Positions 1-12,588 of a DNA stretch of 64,000 bases are shown here, piece by piece. This DNA is from Eriocheir sinensis (taxonomy: Eukaryota; Arthropoda; Malacostraca; Decapoda; Varunidae). The notes beneath the pieces are model-generated. The model was given only the letters and a program-made list of their open reading frames with translations, made no database searches and was not told the DNA's origin. Both the position numbers and the translations under genes were made by a program. Positions within the stretch are counted from its first letter, which is position 1, and every line of letters starts with the position of its first letter. The stretch is taken from the NCBI RefSeq assembly GCF_024679095.1, contig NC_066522.1:11129753-11193752 (forward strand), given 5' to 3'.

Positions 1-1218
1 TGCGTTGGACGGCGGTGGAGCAGAGGTGAAGTGGAGAGGAGAAAAGACGGGTGGAAAAGTGGAGTGAAGTGGAGGAAGGAATGGGGGCAAGGAGGACGAA
101 GAGGGAGAGAGACTGGAGGGAAAGGAGAAGAAGAAGAAGAAGAAGAAGAAGAAGAAGAAAAAAAAAAGAAAAAGACTGAAAGATAGATAGACAGATATAT
201 AAATAGAGAGAGACAGAGACAGAGAGAAAGCTGGAGAGGGGGTGAAAGAAGATGAAATGAGGAAAAAGAGTAAACAAAAACGAGGAATGGAAGAAAAGGA
301 GACAAAAAGGATCAAGAAGAAAAAAACAAGAAAAAAATGAAGAGGAGGATAAACGAAAAAATAAAAAAAGAAAGGTAGAATGGAGATGAAAAAAAACTGA
401 TAGGGAAAAAAATGGGGAAATAAAGAAGAGGGGGCTGAGGAAAATGAGAAGGGCGAGGAAAATAGGCGGAAATAAATTGAAGGGAACCCACAAAGGAGAG
501 GACTTGAGGGGAATGAATGGAGGAGGAGGAGGAGGAGGAGGGGAGAGGAAGGGAGAGGAGGGAGGGAAGGAAGGAAGGGGAGGATGCTACATATCTCCGG
601 GAAATGATGGAGGAGGGGAGGGGGAGGTATGGAAGGGAGGAGGAAGAGGTTATGGGATTGGTTTAAGGGGGGAGGGGGGGGGGAGGAAAGATGATGAAGG
701 GGAGAGGAAAGTTTAGTAAGGGGGAAAGGGAATTAAAGGGAGGGAGGAGGGAGGGGGAGAGATGGTAGGTTCAAAATACGTATATTAAATGGATGATGGA
801 GGAGGGAGAGATTTAGAGAGAGAGAGAGAGAGGGGAGGGAGATAAGGGGATGAGGAAAGAGAAGGAAGGGAGAAGGAGGAGGAGAAGGAGGAAGAGGAAG
901 AAAAGGTAGAGGTTAGAAGTTCAAAATACATAAATGAAATGGATTATGGAGGAGGGGGAGATTTAGAGAGAGTGAAAGAGGGGGAAGGGAGGGAAGGGGG
1001 ATGAGAGAAGAGCAGGAAGGGAGATGGGAACGGTGGAGAAAAGGGAAGAGGTGACAGGTTCAAAATACATAAATAAAATGAATGATGGAGGAGGGAGACT
1101 TAGAGAGAGAGAAGGAGAAAAGAGGAAAGTGGATGAGATAAGTAGGAAGGGGGGGATGGAGGAGGAGGAGGAGGAGGAAGGAAGGAAGGGAGGGGAAAGG
1201 AAGAAGCTAGGGAAGTAA
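1..1218. repeat. Purine-rich low-complexity block
   Basis: The plus strand is almost pure A/G for 1.2 kb, with a short (GAA)n run near 125-160 and GGA runs near 520-540. Open frames here are translations of purine repeats and I do not regard any as a gene. The block ends abruptly near 1220, where the plus strand becomes pyrimidine-rich. Confidence 0.9.
755..1130. repeat. Imperfect tandem repeat, three copies of 140-150 bp
   Basis: The phrase TTCAAAATAC followed by an A/T-rich stretch, then ATGGAGGAGGG and a short GA run, recurs at about 770, 920 and 1059. The spacing is roughly 150 and 139 bp. Copies differ by point changes and small GA-tract indels, so this is an old local duplication inside the purine block. 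Confidence 0.75.
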
Positions 1219-1229
1219 CAGTTGGTGTC

Positions 1230-1912
1230 TATTGAGAAAACTGATTGTTCTTTTTATTTTTCATCGTGTCCTTGTTTTCGCGTTAATCCTCTTTCCTGTT
1301 TTCTTGGATTTTTTTACATTTTTCTTTTCTGTTATTTTGTATGTTCTTTGTGTTCTCTTTCTTTTCCTCCCCATTCTTCTTTTTTCTTCTTAATCTTCTT
1401 GTTTTTCTTGTCCTCCTTCTTCTCGTTTTTTCTTCTGTTGCTTCTTCCTTCTTTCTTACTTGTTTGTGTCTTCTTACTCTTTTACTCTTTCTTTTCTTGT
1501 TAGTTCTTTTCTTCTGCTTCATTTTCTTCTTCTTTTGTTCTTCTCCTTCTTTTTTTATTTTTTTTGTTGTTGTTGCTCTTTATCTTCTTCTTTTTCTTCT
1601 TCTTCTTCTTCTTCTTCTTCTTCTTCTTCTTCTTCTTCTTCTTCTTTTTCTTCTTCTTCTTCCTTCCTCTTCTTATTTAGTGACGAGGAGGTGAATGAGG
1701 AAAACAATATTAATCTAGGTAAGCTTCCCCCCACCCTCACACCACCACCACCACAACGACCACAATCACCACCACAGCCACGACCATTTCTCCTCCTCCT
1801 CTTCTTTCTCCTCTATCTCCTCTCCTCCTTCCAACCACCTGCCACTCCCGATAGGAATATTTACACTAAAAATAAAAAATGATGTGGTCGGGATGGGAAA
1901 GAAAATATGACC
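1230..1912. repeat. Pyrimidine-rich block with (TTC)n
   Basis: The plus strand is dominated by C/T, with an almost perfect (TTC)n run at about 1592-1652. CCA-rich and CCT-rich sequence follows to about 1830. Serine-, leucine- and phenylalanine-rich open frames are translations of this repeat. Confidence 0.9.
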
Positions 1913-1920
1913 TTAGGAGA

Positions 1921-2459
<539 letters not shown>

Positions 2460-2790
2460 TTGGAAGTAGACTATTAGAAAAAAATAAAAATAAAATAAGG
2501 ACGGAAAAGACGAAATAAAGGAGAAAAACGATAGAAAGTAGACTAGCAGTAGATAAAAAGCTAAAGAAAATGAGAAAATAAGAACGGAAAAGAAGAAATA
2601 AAGAAGAAAAACGATAGAAAGTAGACTAGTAGTAGATAAAGAAGTTAAATAAAATGAGAAAATAAGAACGGAAAAGACGAAATAAAGAAGAAAAACGAAA
2701 GAAAGTAGACTAGCAGTAGATAAAAAGCTAAAGAAAATGAGAAAATAAGGATAAAAATAAGAAAAATAAAGCGAAATAGACTAGAAAAAA
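2460..2790. repeat. A-rich tandem repeat, period about 83 bp, four copies
   Basis: The marker GTAGACTA occurs at about 2466, 2538, 2621 and 2705. Each is followed by related A-rich sequence with the phrase ATAAGAACGGAAAAGA. The last three copies are spaced 83-84 bp. Divergence is low between the last three and higher in the first. Confidence 0.85.
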
Positions 2791-2944
2791 AGGCACAGGA
2801 GCAAAATAAGAAAAAAAAAGAATGGCCAAAATAAATCATAGCTAGTTATGCCAAACTGTACTAGTAAAAATGGATTAATACACTAGCAAATAGGCTTAAC
2901 AAGGGGCAAAATATACTATAAAAAGGCAAAATAAAAATAAAATA

Positions 2945-3106
2945 TCTCTTACTTACGAGAAACTTCCCTTTTACTTACTAACACGAAACTTCCCTCTTAC
3001 TTACATGAAACTTCCTTCTTACTTACTTACAAGAAACTCACCTCTTATTTATACAAAACTTCTCAATTACTTACACGAAACTCTCTCTTAACTTACATGA
3101 AACACA
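2945..3106. repeat. Short minisatellite, about 26-30 bp unit, six copies
   Basis: Repeating phrase of the type CTTACTTACACGAAACTTCC with small indels. It passes into a short CA/TC microsatellite at about 3100-3127. Confidence 0.8.
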
Positions 3107-3127
3107 CACACACTCTCTCTCTCTCTC

Positions 3128-3670
3128 ATATACACTTTAACACTTTTTCCTCATTTTCAACACACACGGACATACTTTAGGGAGGTAGGAAAGACATAAC
3201 AAAATCCTACTGTTATGTGTTTCTCGTCGCAAAACAAAAACAATGACAAAACAAGAAATCAAATCGTATCTATTATTCCTTTCTATTCTTACGGGGCCTT
3301 CCTTTCTTTCTCCCGTTCCAATTATCTTGCCAGTAGCGGGCTTTGTAGCGATGAGCGGCTTGGTGTCTATTATTTTCGAATGATGGACTCGTTCACGAAA
3401 GCCCTGGCAGACTGTTCAGTAAGCTTTGGCCAACTTAATAATTATTCTCTCAGTCTGCTGCAGTCCTAGCTCGCTCCTTCCGAGTGCTTTTCCATTTTCT
3501 GTTATCATTATTATTTATTTCTTTTCCTATTTAAGTCTTCAGGAGATTTTGTGATGTTCCTTTTCTGTGATGTCCTTTTTTATCTCTTCCTGGTATTTTC
3601 ATCATTATTTCTTCTTCTTATCAGTTCCGGGAGAGGCTGAGGCAGAGACAGAAGAAGCAGAAAAAGAAGA
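3128..3670. other. Mostly non-repetitive spacer
   Basis: Mixed-composition sequence including an 84-codon plus-strand frame (3215-3469) with no recognisable domain, no repeat bias and no visible splice or promoter support. It could be non-coding, and I assign no function. Confidence 0.5.
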
Positions 3671-3680
3671 GGAGAAGAAA

Positions 3681-3704
3681 ATAATAATAATAATAATAAT
3701 AATA

Positions 3705-3791
<87 letters not shown>

Positions 3792-3806
3792 GTAATAATA
3801 ATAATA
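3681..3806. repeat. (AAT)n microsatellite
   Basis: About 126 bp of nearly perfect ATA/AAT trinucleotides, with two GTA interruptions near 3709 and 3792. Confidence 0.97.
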
Positions 3807-4215
3807 AGATGAAGAAGAAGAAGAACAATGAAGAAGAAAGAAGAGGAACGAAAACAATGAAGAAGAAGAAGAAGAAGAAGAAGAAGAAGAAGAAGAAGAA
3901 GAAGAAAAAGAAGAAGAAAAAGAAGAAGAGCAATGAAAAGAAAGAAGAAAAACGAAAACAATGAAGAAGAAGAAGAAGATGATGAAGAACAATGAAGAAG
4001 AAAGAAAAGGAACGAAAACAATGAAGAAGAAGAAGAAGAAGAAGAAGAAGAAGAAGAAAAAGAAGAAGAAGAGCAATGAAAAGAAAGAAGAAAAACGAAA
4101 ACAATGAAGGAGAAGAAGAAGATGATGAAGAAGAAGAAGAAGAAGAAAAAGAAGAACGAAAACAATGAAGAAGAAAAAAAGGAAAGAACGAAGCAAAAGG
4201 AGAAAAGACGACGAG
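3807..4215. repeat. (GAA)n-rich tandem block
   Basis: GAA-rich sequence broken by ACAATGAAGA phrases. A roughly 140-bp segment beginning AAGAGCAATGAAAAG occurs near 3926 and again near 4069. The leucine-, serine- and phenylalanine-rich minus-strand frames are repeat translations. Confidence 0.9.
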
Positions 4216-4806
4216 GAAAGAACAAAAGGAAAAAAAAAAGAGCCAGATATATACTTTTTCTTTTAGCTTCATAACATTTCTAAATATCTAACCATTATTT
4301 AATTTCCGCGGTGGTTTGGCAGACATGGCGTTAATCTCCCTCATATTTCTTTTCATTCCTCCAGTGGGTTGGCAGAGAGAGCGGCATATTTCTTTTTTTT
4401 TTATAATATTTCTTTTCATAACACTTCTACGTCTATTTCAGTTTCCTCAGTATATCCGTTGGTAGACCTAAATCATTTCTTTTGCGGTCGGTTTTCAGTT
4501 TTTCCTCCTTCTATAACCAGTCAACGTTTCGCACTCCTCTTTTTTTTTATTTCTATTCCGTCCACTGTTTTCAGATCTCTAGTTCTTTATTCTTTTTTTT
4601 TTCCGGCCAACATCGAGACATTTCACCTGATCATTTCACTTATTCACATTCATTCAGCAATATTTCATTTTTCAACGTTTATTTTTTCTCTCTCCTCGCG
4701 CAGCATACCTTCTCGACAAATACTCGTAACATTATTATGCTGTTCCGCGGTTCTTTTTATCGACTTGCTTTTATTCTTTTCGCTGTGTTAGGTGAGGATT
4801 CTAAAT
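4216..4806. other. T-rich spacer without recognisable gene
   Basis: AT-rich, T-biased sequence. A phrase resembling GGTTTGGCAGA occurs twice (near 4313 and 4365), suggesting a small old duplication. Two overlapping 130-codon plus-strand frames have T-driven composition (phenylalanine, serine, isoleucine) and no domain. Confidence 0.5.
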
Positions 4807-5021
4807 GTCATATTCTTTATCAAACATTGCGGCGCCCAAGAACACAACATATGACAAGGCTTTCGTAGGAGTTTTATTTTTTCGGCTTTATGGCCCTGGT
4901 GGTAGTTTGACCATTCTTCTATACCTTTGAAGTGAAAAAAACCCACCACTCTTTAGAACCAGATTGATCTTCTATTCAGCCTATGGAGAATGTTGATATC
5001 TGTCTGTGAATACCGACCGTA
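4807..5021 (-). mobile_element. MITE family A, copy 1
   Basis: Reverse-oriented copy of a roughly 230-bp dispersed repeat. Landmarks on its sense strand are GGTCGGTATTC (head), GGTTCTAA, ACTACCACCAGGG, CTACGAAAGCCTTGTC, GGCGCCG and AAGAATATGAC (tail). It is the left outer unit of the composite inverted structure. Confidence 0.8.
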
Positions 5022-5710
5022 GTGACAGAAGAAAGGATGAGGATGAGGATGATAAGAAGTAGTTTGGATGGGAAATGAGGAAAACGAAAGAGGAAGGAAG
5101 GAATGATTGGAAAGAAGATTAGAGAGAGGGGGGGATTGGATGTGAAAGAGAGAGACAAAAAGGATTAGTAAAGAGCCGGGGATGAAAGGAAAGAAGAAAA
5201 TACAGAAGCTTGGGATGGGAAAAGCACAGTTGAAAATGGGAAACGAGGAAAATGAGAGGAAAGAAAGAAACGATTGGAAAAAGGATTAGGGAGAGAAGGG
5301 GACTGGATGGAGGATTGGAAGGAACAAGAGGGATTAGTAAACGAGCAAGAAATGAAAGGAAGGAAGATAATATAGAAATATGGGATGGGAAAAGTATAGT
5401 TGAAAATGGGAAATGAGGAAAACGAAAGAGGAAGGAAGGAATGACTGGGAAAAGGATTAAGGAGAGAAAGGGGACTGGATGGAGGATTGGAAGAAACAAG
5501 AGGGATTAGTAAACGAGCAAGGAATGAAAGGAAGGAAGATAATAAAGAAACCTGGGATGAGAAAAGCAAAGTTGAAAATGGGAAACGAGGAAAATGAAAG
5601 AGGAAAGAAAGAAACAATTGGAAAGAGGATTAGGGGCAGAAGGGGACTGGATGGAGTATTGGAAGGAGCAAGAGGGATTAGAAGCACAGTTGAAAAAACA
5701 GAGCCGGTGG
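5022..5710 (+). repeat. Satellite of about 170-bp units, purine-sense arm
   Basis: The marker GGATTAGTAAACGAGCAA or a variant recurs at about 5162, 5331, 5503 and 5675, a period of 169-172 bp. The units also share GGGATGGGAAAAG and GAAAATGGGAAACGAGGAAA. It matches the reverse complement of 6530-7079. Confidence 0.9.
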
Positions 5711-6529
5711 GAAAGAAAAACGGAAGGCGAGGCAGGACTTTAACTTCTTACTTTTCGATGCTGGCACGACAGAAATGAACAAATGAATGAATGATGGCGC
5801 AGAAAAAAAGATTGTCGACAAGGAATATTTGAATACGAACAGTGTAAAACGAAATATGTAGAAATCCCCTCGGAAAGCATTTTAGGTATTGAGTACGCGC
5901 GAAAAGAAGTGATGATGGAGAAATATATTTGTGTGTAGATCAGTTTTGGTGGACACATAGTATATATTGATTGATAGAAAGAAAGATAGGGAAACAGACA
6001 TTTTGATAGATACATGGGCACAAACATAGACAGAGATTACATAAGTGTTGTTGACAGACCGATAAATAGAAAGATACACAAATTGCAAAAATGATTAGAG
6101 AGATGAATAGAGAAACATAAACAGACACATAGATAGATAAACGGACAGACAGACAGACAGACAGACAGATGGTTAGATAAAAACAGATATTTAAACAGAT
6201 GAATAAACACATACATACATACATACATACATACATACATACACATAAACTGATAGACTGACAAGTAAATAAACAAGTAGATAAAGAGTTTAACTGATTG
6301 ATAAAAAGATAAATATAGTTAAAAAGCTCATAAATAATAACCATAGATGACATGATTAAAAAAAATATATATAATTCGCAGAGGATGTTAAAAAAAACCT
6401 CATGCTTACTATGGTTTGGGATGCACACTAAAAAATTCATACAACAAACCATCGACGAGTTAAAAAAAAAAAAAAATACTCTGATGGTGATGGGGGAGCT
6501 TGCCTTCCGTTTTTCTTTCCCTCTGACTT
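5711..6529. other. Loop between the inverted satellite arms
   Basis: A/T-rich sequence with a degenerate (GATA)/(CAGA) tract (about 5970-6180) and (ACAT)n at about 6209-6243. No transposase or other protein domain was recognised. The frames through it are tyrosine-, serine- and cysteine-rich repeat translations. Confidence 0.7.
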
Positions 6530-7079
6530 ATTTTTTTTCAGCTATACTTTTCCCATCGCAGGTTTCAATATTATCTTCCTTCCTTTCACTCCTCGTTCGT
6601 ATACTAATCTTTCTCTTCCTATATTCCACCCAATCCCCCTCTCTCTAATCCTCTTTCTACAAATTCCCTTCTTTCCTCTCTCGTTTTTCTCATTTCCCAT
6701 TTTCAACCGTGCTTTTCTCATCCCAATTTTCTATATTATCTTCCTTCCTTTCACTCCTCGTTCGTTTACTAATCCTCCTTGTCTCTTCCTCTATTCCACC
6801 CAATCCCCCTCTCTCTAATCCTCTTTCCGATAATTTTTTCCTTCCCTCTCGTTTTCCTCATTTCCCATTTTCAATTATGCTTTTCTCATCCCAATTTTCT
6901 ATATTATCTTCCTTCCTTTCGCTCCTCGTTCGTTTACTAATCCTTCTTGTCTCTTCCTCTATTCCACCCAATCCCCCTCTCTCTAATCCTCTTTTCATTC
7001 CTTCCTTCCTTCCTCTTTCATTTTCCTCATTTCCCATCCCAAATCCTCCTTATCCTCCCTTCCTCCTTCCCTCTCTCAC
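6530..7079 (-). repeat. Satellite of about 167-bp units, inverted arm
   Basis: Reverse complement of the array at 5022-5710. The phrase ACTAATC recurs at about 6603, 6768 and 6936. Shared blocks include TTTCACTCCTCGTTCGT and CCACCCAATCCCCCTCTCT. Three units are nearly complete and the fourth is shortened before the MITE head. Confidence 0.9.
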
Positions 7080-7320
7080 TAACGTCGATACTCTCAAACG
7101 CTTTCACCTCAAACATCAACTATTTCCAAAGGTCGAAAAAGAGACCAATCGGGTTCTAATGAGCATATTTTTAGGTTCACGGTTCAGGAGAATCGTCAAA
7201 CTACCACCAGGGTCATAAATCTACCCCCCCCCCTCCCCCCCTCCTCCCGGCAATGTCCCAGAACGAAAGCCCAGACAAATGTGTGTGACCTTGGGCGCCG
7301 AAATGTTTAGGAATGTGACC
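7080..7320 (+). mobile_element. MITE family A, copy 2
   Basis: Plus-oriented copy with the full set of family landmarks, including CATCAACTATTTCCAAAGG, GGTTCTAATGAG, AAACTACCACCAGGGTC and TTGGGCGCCGAAATG. A C-rich run (about 7225-7247) has expanded within it. It is the right outer unit of the composite. Confidence 0.85.
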
Positions 7321-9078
<1,758 letters not shown>

Positions 9079-9343
9079 GGACCGCACCTCACCGACCCTC
9101 AACACACGTTATAAGACTTCTACATTTCTTCTACTAACACGTACGTAAACTAAAGTGATCAAGAGGGTTGTGTGTGTATCTTGTTGTCCTCTTCCCTGTC
9201 TGCCTCCTCCTCTATCCTCTTCAAACCATCACCACCACCACCACCACCACGGCCCCTCATAAAGACACACAGACAGACGCGGGGAGCAAAGACCGATTGA
9301 AAAGTCTGATCCCATGCATCGCCGTTAAAGAATCGACAGCAAG

Positions 9344-9398
<55 letters not shown>

Positions 9399-9437
9399 GA
9401 GATTAAATTATGCTACTGTTGTTAGGTAAAAGAAGGT
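9079..9437. other. Spacer with (CCA)n and (CA)n
   Basis: Short (CCA)n at about 9230-9250 and (CA)n at about 9346-9393, within mixed sequence. The overlapping frames are repeat-driven. Confidence 0.7.
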
Positions 9438-9796
9438 TAAGGTTGGTATTACAAGACACTTTCGCTCCTCACATCATCTATTTCTAAAGGTCAGAGAGGG
9501 GGTCAGTCGGGTCCTAATGAGTGTTTCTTCAGGTTCATGGTACAGCGGAAGGGTCAAACTACCACCAGGGTCATAAAACTATCCCTGGAAATGCACACAA
9601 CTCCCGAAATTGACCTCTCTTTTTGGCCACTCCTTTGATTTGACCTCTATTCAGCAGCAGTAAGTAGCGGGCTTTTTTTTTATATGTATTTTTCTTTACG
9701 CCCTTGAACTGTCTCCTTAGCTGTAAAAAAACCCTCCTACGAAAGCCTTGTCAAATAGGTGTTTTAAGCAACGAAATGTCTTAAAATACGACCCTT
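9438..9796 (+). mobile_element. MITE family A, copy 3, interrupted
   Basis: The two ends are the clearest example of the family's terminal inverted repeats. The left end begins TAAGGTTGGTATT and the right end, reverse complemented, begins TAAGGGTCGTATTTT. Both continue into AAGACA and TTTCG. The copy is split between 9604 and 9734 by a LINE 3' fragment. Confidence 0.85.
9605..9733 (+). mobile_element. 5'-truncated LINE 3' end inserted in a MITE
   Basis: The insert matches, in sense orientation, the 3' end of the LINE at 61933-62395: CGAAATTGACCTCTCTTTT, then GTAGCGGGC plus a T run, then GCCCTTGAACTGTCT, ending in an A run. The target word CTCC lies on both sides (9601-9604 and 9734-9737). 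Removing the insert plus one CTCC rejoins the MITE phrase ACTCCTACGAAAG. It is the only clear LINE fragment on the plus strand. Confidence 0.8.
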
Positions 9797-9859
9797 ATAA
9801 GAGCCGTGCAGGTGGAGTAGGTAACGTTTTGCATTTGCCTGTGTGAAAGGTGGTGGATG

Positions 9860-10020
9860 GCGCGTTTCTGAAGGAAGAGGAAAGTGATGTGTTTTTGTTT
9901 TTGTTGTTGTTGTTATTGTTGTTGTTGTGGTTGTTGTTGTGGTTGTTGTTGTTTTTCTATTTGTTGTTGTTGTTGTTTCATATATGCTTTTTTCTTTCTA
10001 AAATTATGTTTGTCATGGTT
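9860..10020. repeat. (GTT)n-rich tract
   Basis: T/G-rich trinucleotide run, mainly TTG/GTT with GTG interruptions at about 9896-9980, leading into a T-rich tandem array. Confidence 0.9.
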
Positions 10021-11112
10021 TTTTTTTTTCGTATCTGTTAGTTCCGCTGCTCGTTTTGGTTTTCATGTTTTTTTTTCTTCTCATTTGTAGTTTTATGTGA
10101 TTTTTTTTGTGTGTTTTCTTTCTCCACTAGTTTTTTTTATATGTTTGTAATGTTTTCTTTTTCCGTGTCTCTTATTAGTCCGCATACTCATCTTGGTTTT
10201 CTAATTTGTTTCTTTTCATTTGTGATTTTGTGAGTGTTTTTTTTTAGGCGGTTTTCTCCTCCACTGGTTTAATTTTATCTCTTTGTAATGTTTTCTTTTC
10301 CGCGTCTTTTAGTTCCACATGTTCGTTTTGTTTTCATGTATATTTCTCTTCTCATTTGTAGTTTTATGTTACAATGTATTTTTTGGGGCGATTTTCTCTT
10401 TCACTTTTTTTTCTATCTCTTTGTAATGTTTTCCTTTTCCGCGTCTTTTAGTTCCACATGTTCGTCTTGGTTTTCATGTATTTTTCTCTTCACATTTGTA
10501 GTTTTACATGACTGTTTTTTCTTTTTGGTGATTTTCTTCTTCCACTGCTTATTTTTCTCTGTTTGTATTGTTTTCTTTTCCGCGTCTTTTAGTTACACAT
10601 GTTCGTCTTGGTTTTCATGTTTTTTTCTTATCATTTAAAGTTTTATGCCACAGTGTTTCTTTTTGGGCGGTTTTCTCCTTCACTTTTTTTTCTATCTCTT
10701 TGTAATGTTTTCTTTTTCGCGTCTTTTAGTCCCACATGTTCATTTTGGTTTTCATGTTTTTTTTCTCTTCTCATTTGTAGTTTTATGCCACAGTGTTTCT
10801 TTTTGGGCGGTTTTCTCCTTCACTTTTTTTTTCTATCTCTTTGTAATGTTTTCTTTTTCGCGTCTTTTAGTCCCACATGTTCATTTCGGTTTTCATGTTT
10901 TTTTTCTCTTCTCATTTATAGTTTTATGCCAGAGTGTTTAATTTTAGGTGGTTTTCTCCTTCACTTTTTTTTTTATCTCTTTGTAATGTTTTCTTTTTCG
11001 CGTCTTTTAGTCCCACATGTTCATTTCGGTTTTCATGTTTTTTTTCTCTTCTCATTTGTAGTTTTATGCCACAGTGTTTCTCTTTAGGCGGTTTTCTCTC
11101 CCACTGTTTTGG
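10021..11112. repeat. T-rich tandem array, period about 139 bp, about eight copies
   Basis: Each unit contains TTTGTAATGTTTTC, CGCGTCTTTTAG, CCACATGTTC and TTTTCATG, followed by TCATTTGTAGTTTTATG. Copies after about 10640 are very similar to each other and earlier ones are more diverged. Strongly strand-asymmetric (T-rich). Phenylalanine- and serine-rich frames are repeat translations. Confidence 0.92.
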
Positions 11113-11330
11113 TTCTGGGTTTAATGTTTGGCTGATGTGCGAGAACAAAACTAAACAGAGAAGGTCAGATCATTTCGCCGTGCTCCCAGGTGACTTCAAG
11201 CTCATTAAAAAGGAAAATATAAACTTGCAGAAACAGAACACGTTGGCCTGGATGAATTTCTCAGGTCCCTTATGTATTGCTGCTTTCCATCACTGGCTAA
11301 CGAAGAATATGAAATGAAAAGAGAGAAAAA
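11113..11330. other. Spacer without recognisable gene
   Basis: About 200 bp of mixed-composition DNA between two T-rich arrays. Nothing recognised. Confidence 0.6.
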
Positions 11331-12070
11331 CTGTCGGTAACGTTTTTCACCCCGTCCCTACAGGCAAAAAAATGAAAAGGAAAATCGGACTATTTTTTTT
11401 CCGTTCCTACAGACGAAAATATAAGGGAAACAATATTGGGAGCTTTTCTTTCCTTTTTTACCCTCTCCTATTGATAAAGGAAAGAGGGAAAATAATTGGC
11501 AGCTTTCCTTTTCATTTTTTTTCGCTCTAACAAAGGAAAAAAAATGAGTACATATTTTTTTTCTTTTTTCTTGCTTCCACAGACAAAGGAAAGAAGGAAA
11601 ACAATTGGCAGCTTTTCTTTTCTTTTTCTTTCTCTCGTTCCTACAGACAAAAGAAAGAAAAACAATCGGTACATATATTTTTTTGCCCTTCTACAGACAA
11701 AAAAAAAAAAAAGATACAATTCCTTTTTCCCCCCTGTTCCTGAAGACAATAAAAAAATGAAGAAACTATTGGTAACTTTCTTTTCCTATCTTTCTTTTGC
11801 CGTTTCTACACACGAGAATAAAAAACCCCAACTCGGTAACTTCCTTTTAATTTTTCCCCCGTACTTACAGAATTAAAAAAAAAAAAGATGAAGAAGAATC
11901 TATCCGTAATTTTCTTTTCCTGTTTTTTCTTCAAGTTTCTACACACGAGAGAATAAAAAAAAAAAAAAACTCGGTAACTTCCTTTTAATTTTCCCCAGCG
12001 TTCTTACAGACTAAAATAAAAAGAATATAGAAACTCTCGGTCACTTTCTTTTCCTGTTTTTTTCTTCTCC
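11331..12070. repeat. Degenerate tandem array, about 60-bp unit, about twelve copies
   Basis: Units have the form CTACAGACAAAA plus an A-rich stretch, then TCGGTAAC or TTGGCAGC, TTTTCTTTTC and a T-rich stretch. The CTACAGAC-like marker recurs roughly every 50-70 bp. Unit length varies through A and T homopolymer changes. Confidence 0.85.
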
Positions 12071-12151
12071 CGTGGGACTGACTATGCCTGGCCTCAGATT
12101 CAGTCAACTTAAATAAAATGGTTGAACTGAAGAATAGACGTCAGGCGGCAC

Positions 12152-12388
12152 TAAGGTTGGTATTCTTCGACGCTTCCGCCTCTCACATCAACTATTTCCA
12201 AAGCCCAAAAAGGAGAAAGATCAGTTGGGTCCTCACGAGTGTTATTTTTTAGGTTCATGGTACAGAAGAGGGATCAAACTAACATCAAGGTCATAAATCT
12301 ACGTACCCATGAAAATGCCTCAAACTCCTACGAAAGCCTTGTCGAATATGTGTACCTGGGCGTCGAAATGTTTAAGAATATGACCCTA
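12152..12388 (+). mobile_element. MITE family A, copy 4
   Basis: Near-complete copy from TAAGGTTGGTATTC to TTTAAGAATATGACCC, with all internal landmarks. The ends align as imperfect inverted repeats: GGTATTCTT against the reverse complement CATATTCTT. Confidence 0.88.
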
Positions 12389-12588
12389 TGTTATGTTTCC
12401 AGACCAGCTGTGATTGTTTTCCTTCGAGCTTTGGTTACCATCTCCACAAAACAAAAGAATAAACAAACTAATGGTGATATCTTTTACCCTATGTTATGTT
12501 TCCAGACCAGCTGTGATTATTTTCCTTCGAGCTTTGGTTACCATCACCACAAAACAAAAGAATAAACAAACTAATGGTGATATCTCTT
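12383..12588. repeat. Two direct copies of a 103-bp unit
   Basis: The segment 12383-12485 is repeated at 12486-12588 with only a few substitutions. The first unit overlaps the tail of MITE copy 4, so the duplication arose after that insertion and included its last bases. Confidence 0.93.

Larger units (their letters stand above)
4807..7320. mobile_element. Candidate foldback-like composite element
   Basis: Two family A MITE-like units in opposite orientation (4807-5021 minus, 7080-7320 plus) form the outer ends. Inside them, a satellite of about 170-bp units runs purine-sense at 5022-5710 and its reverse complement occupies about 6530-7079. A loop of about 0.8 kb lies in the middle. The junction of satellite with MITE head (CACTA followed by CGGTCGGTATT-like sequence) is the same in both arms, so the arms are homologous end to end. 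Long inverted repeats built from internal tandem repeats are the hallmark of Drosophila FB elements, but homology to FB is not claimed. No transposase is visible in the loop. It could instead be an inverted duplication. Confidence 0.5.

Noticed and set aside
5711..6529. Search for a transposase in the loop of the composite element
   Set aside because: The loop is AT-rich with GATA, CAGA and ACAT repeats. The 170-codon minus-strand frame is a repeat translation rich in cysteine, serine and tyrosine, with no DDE or other catalytic pattern.
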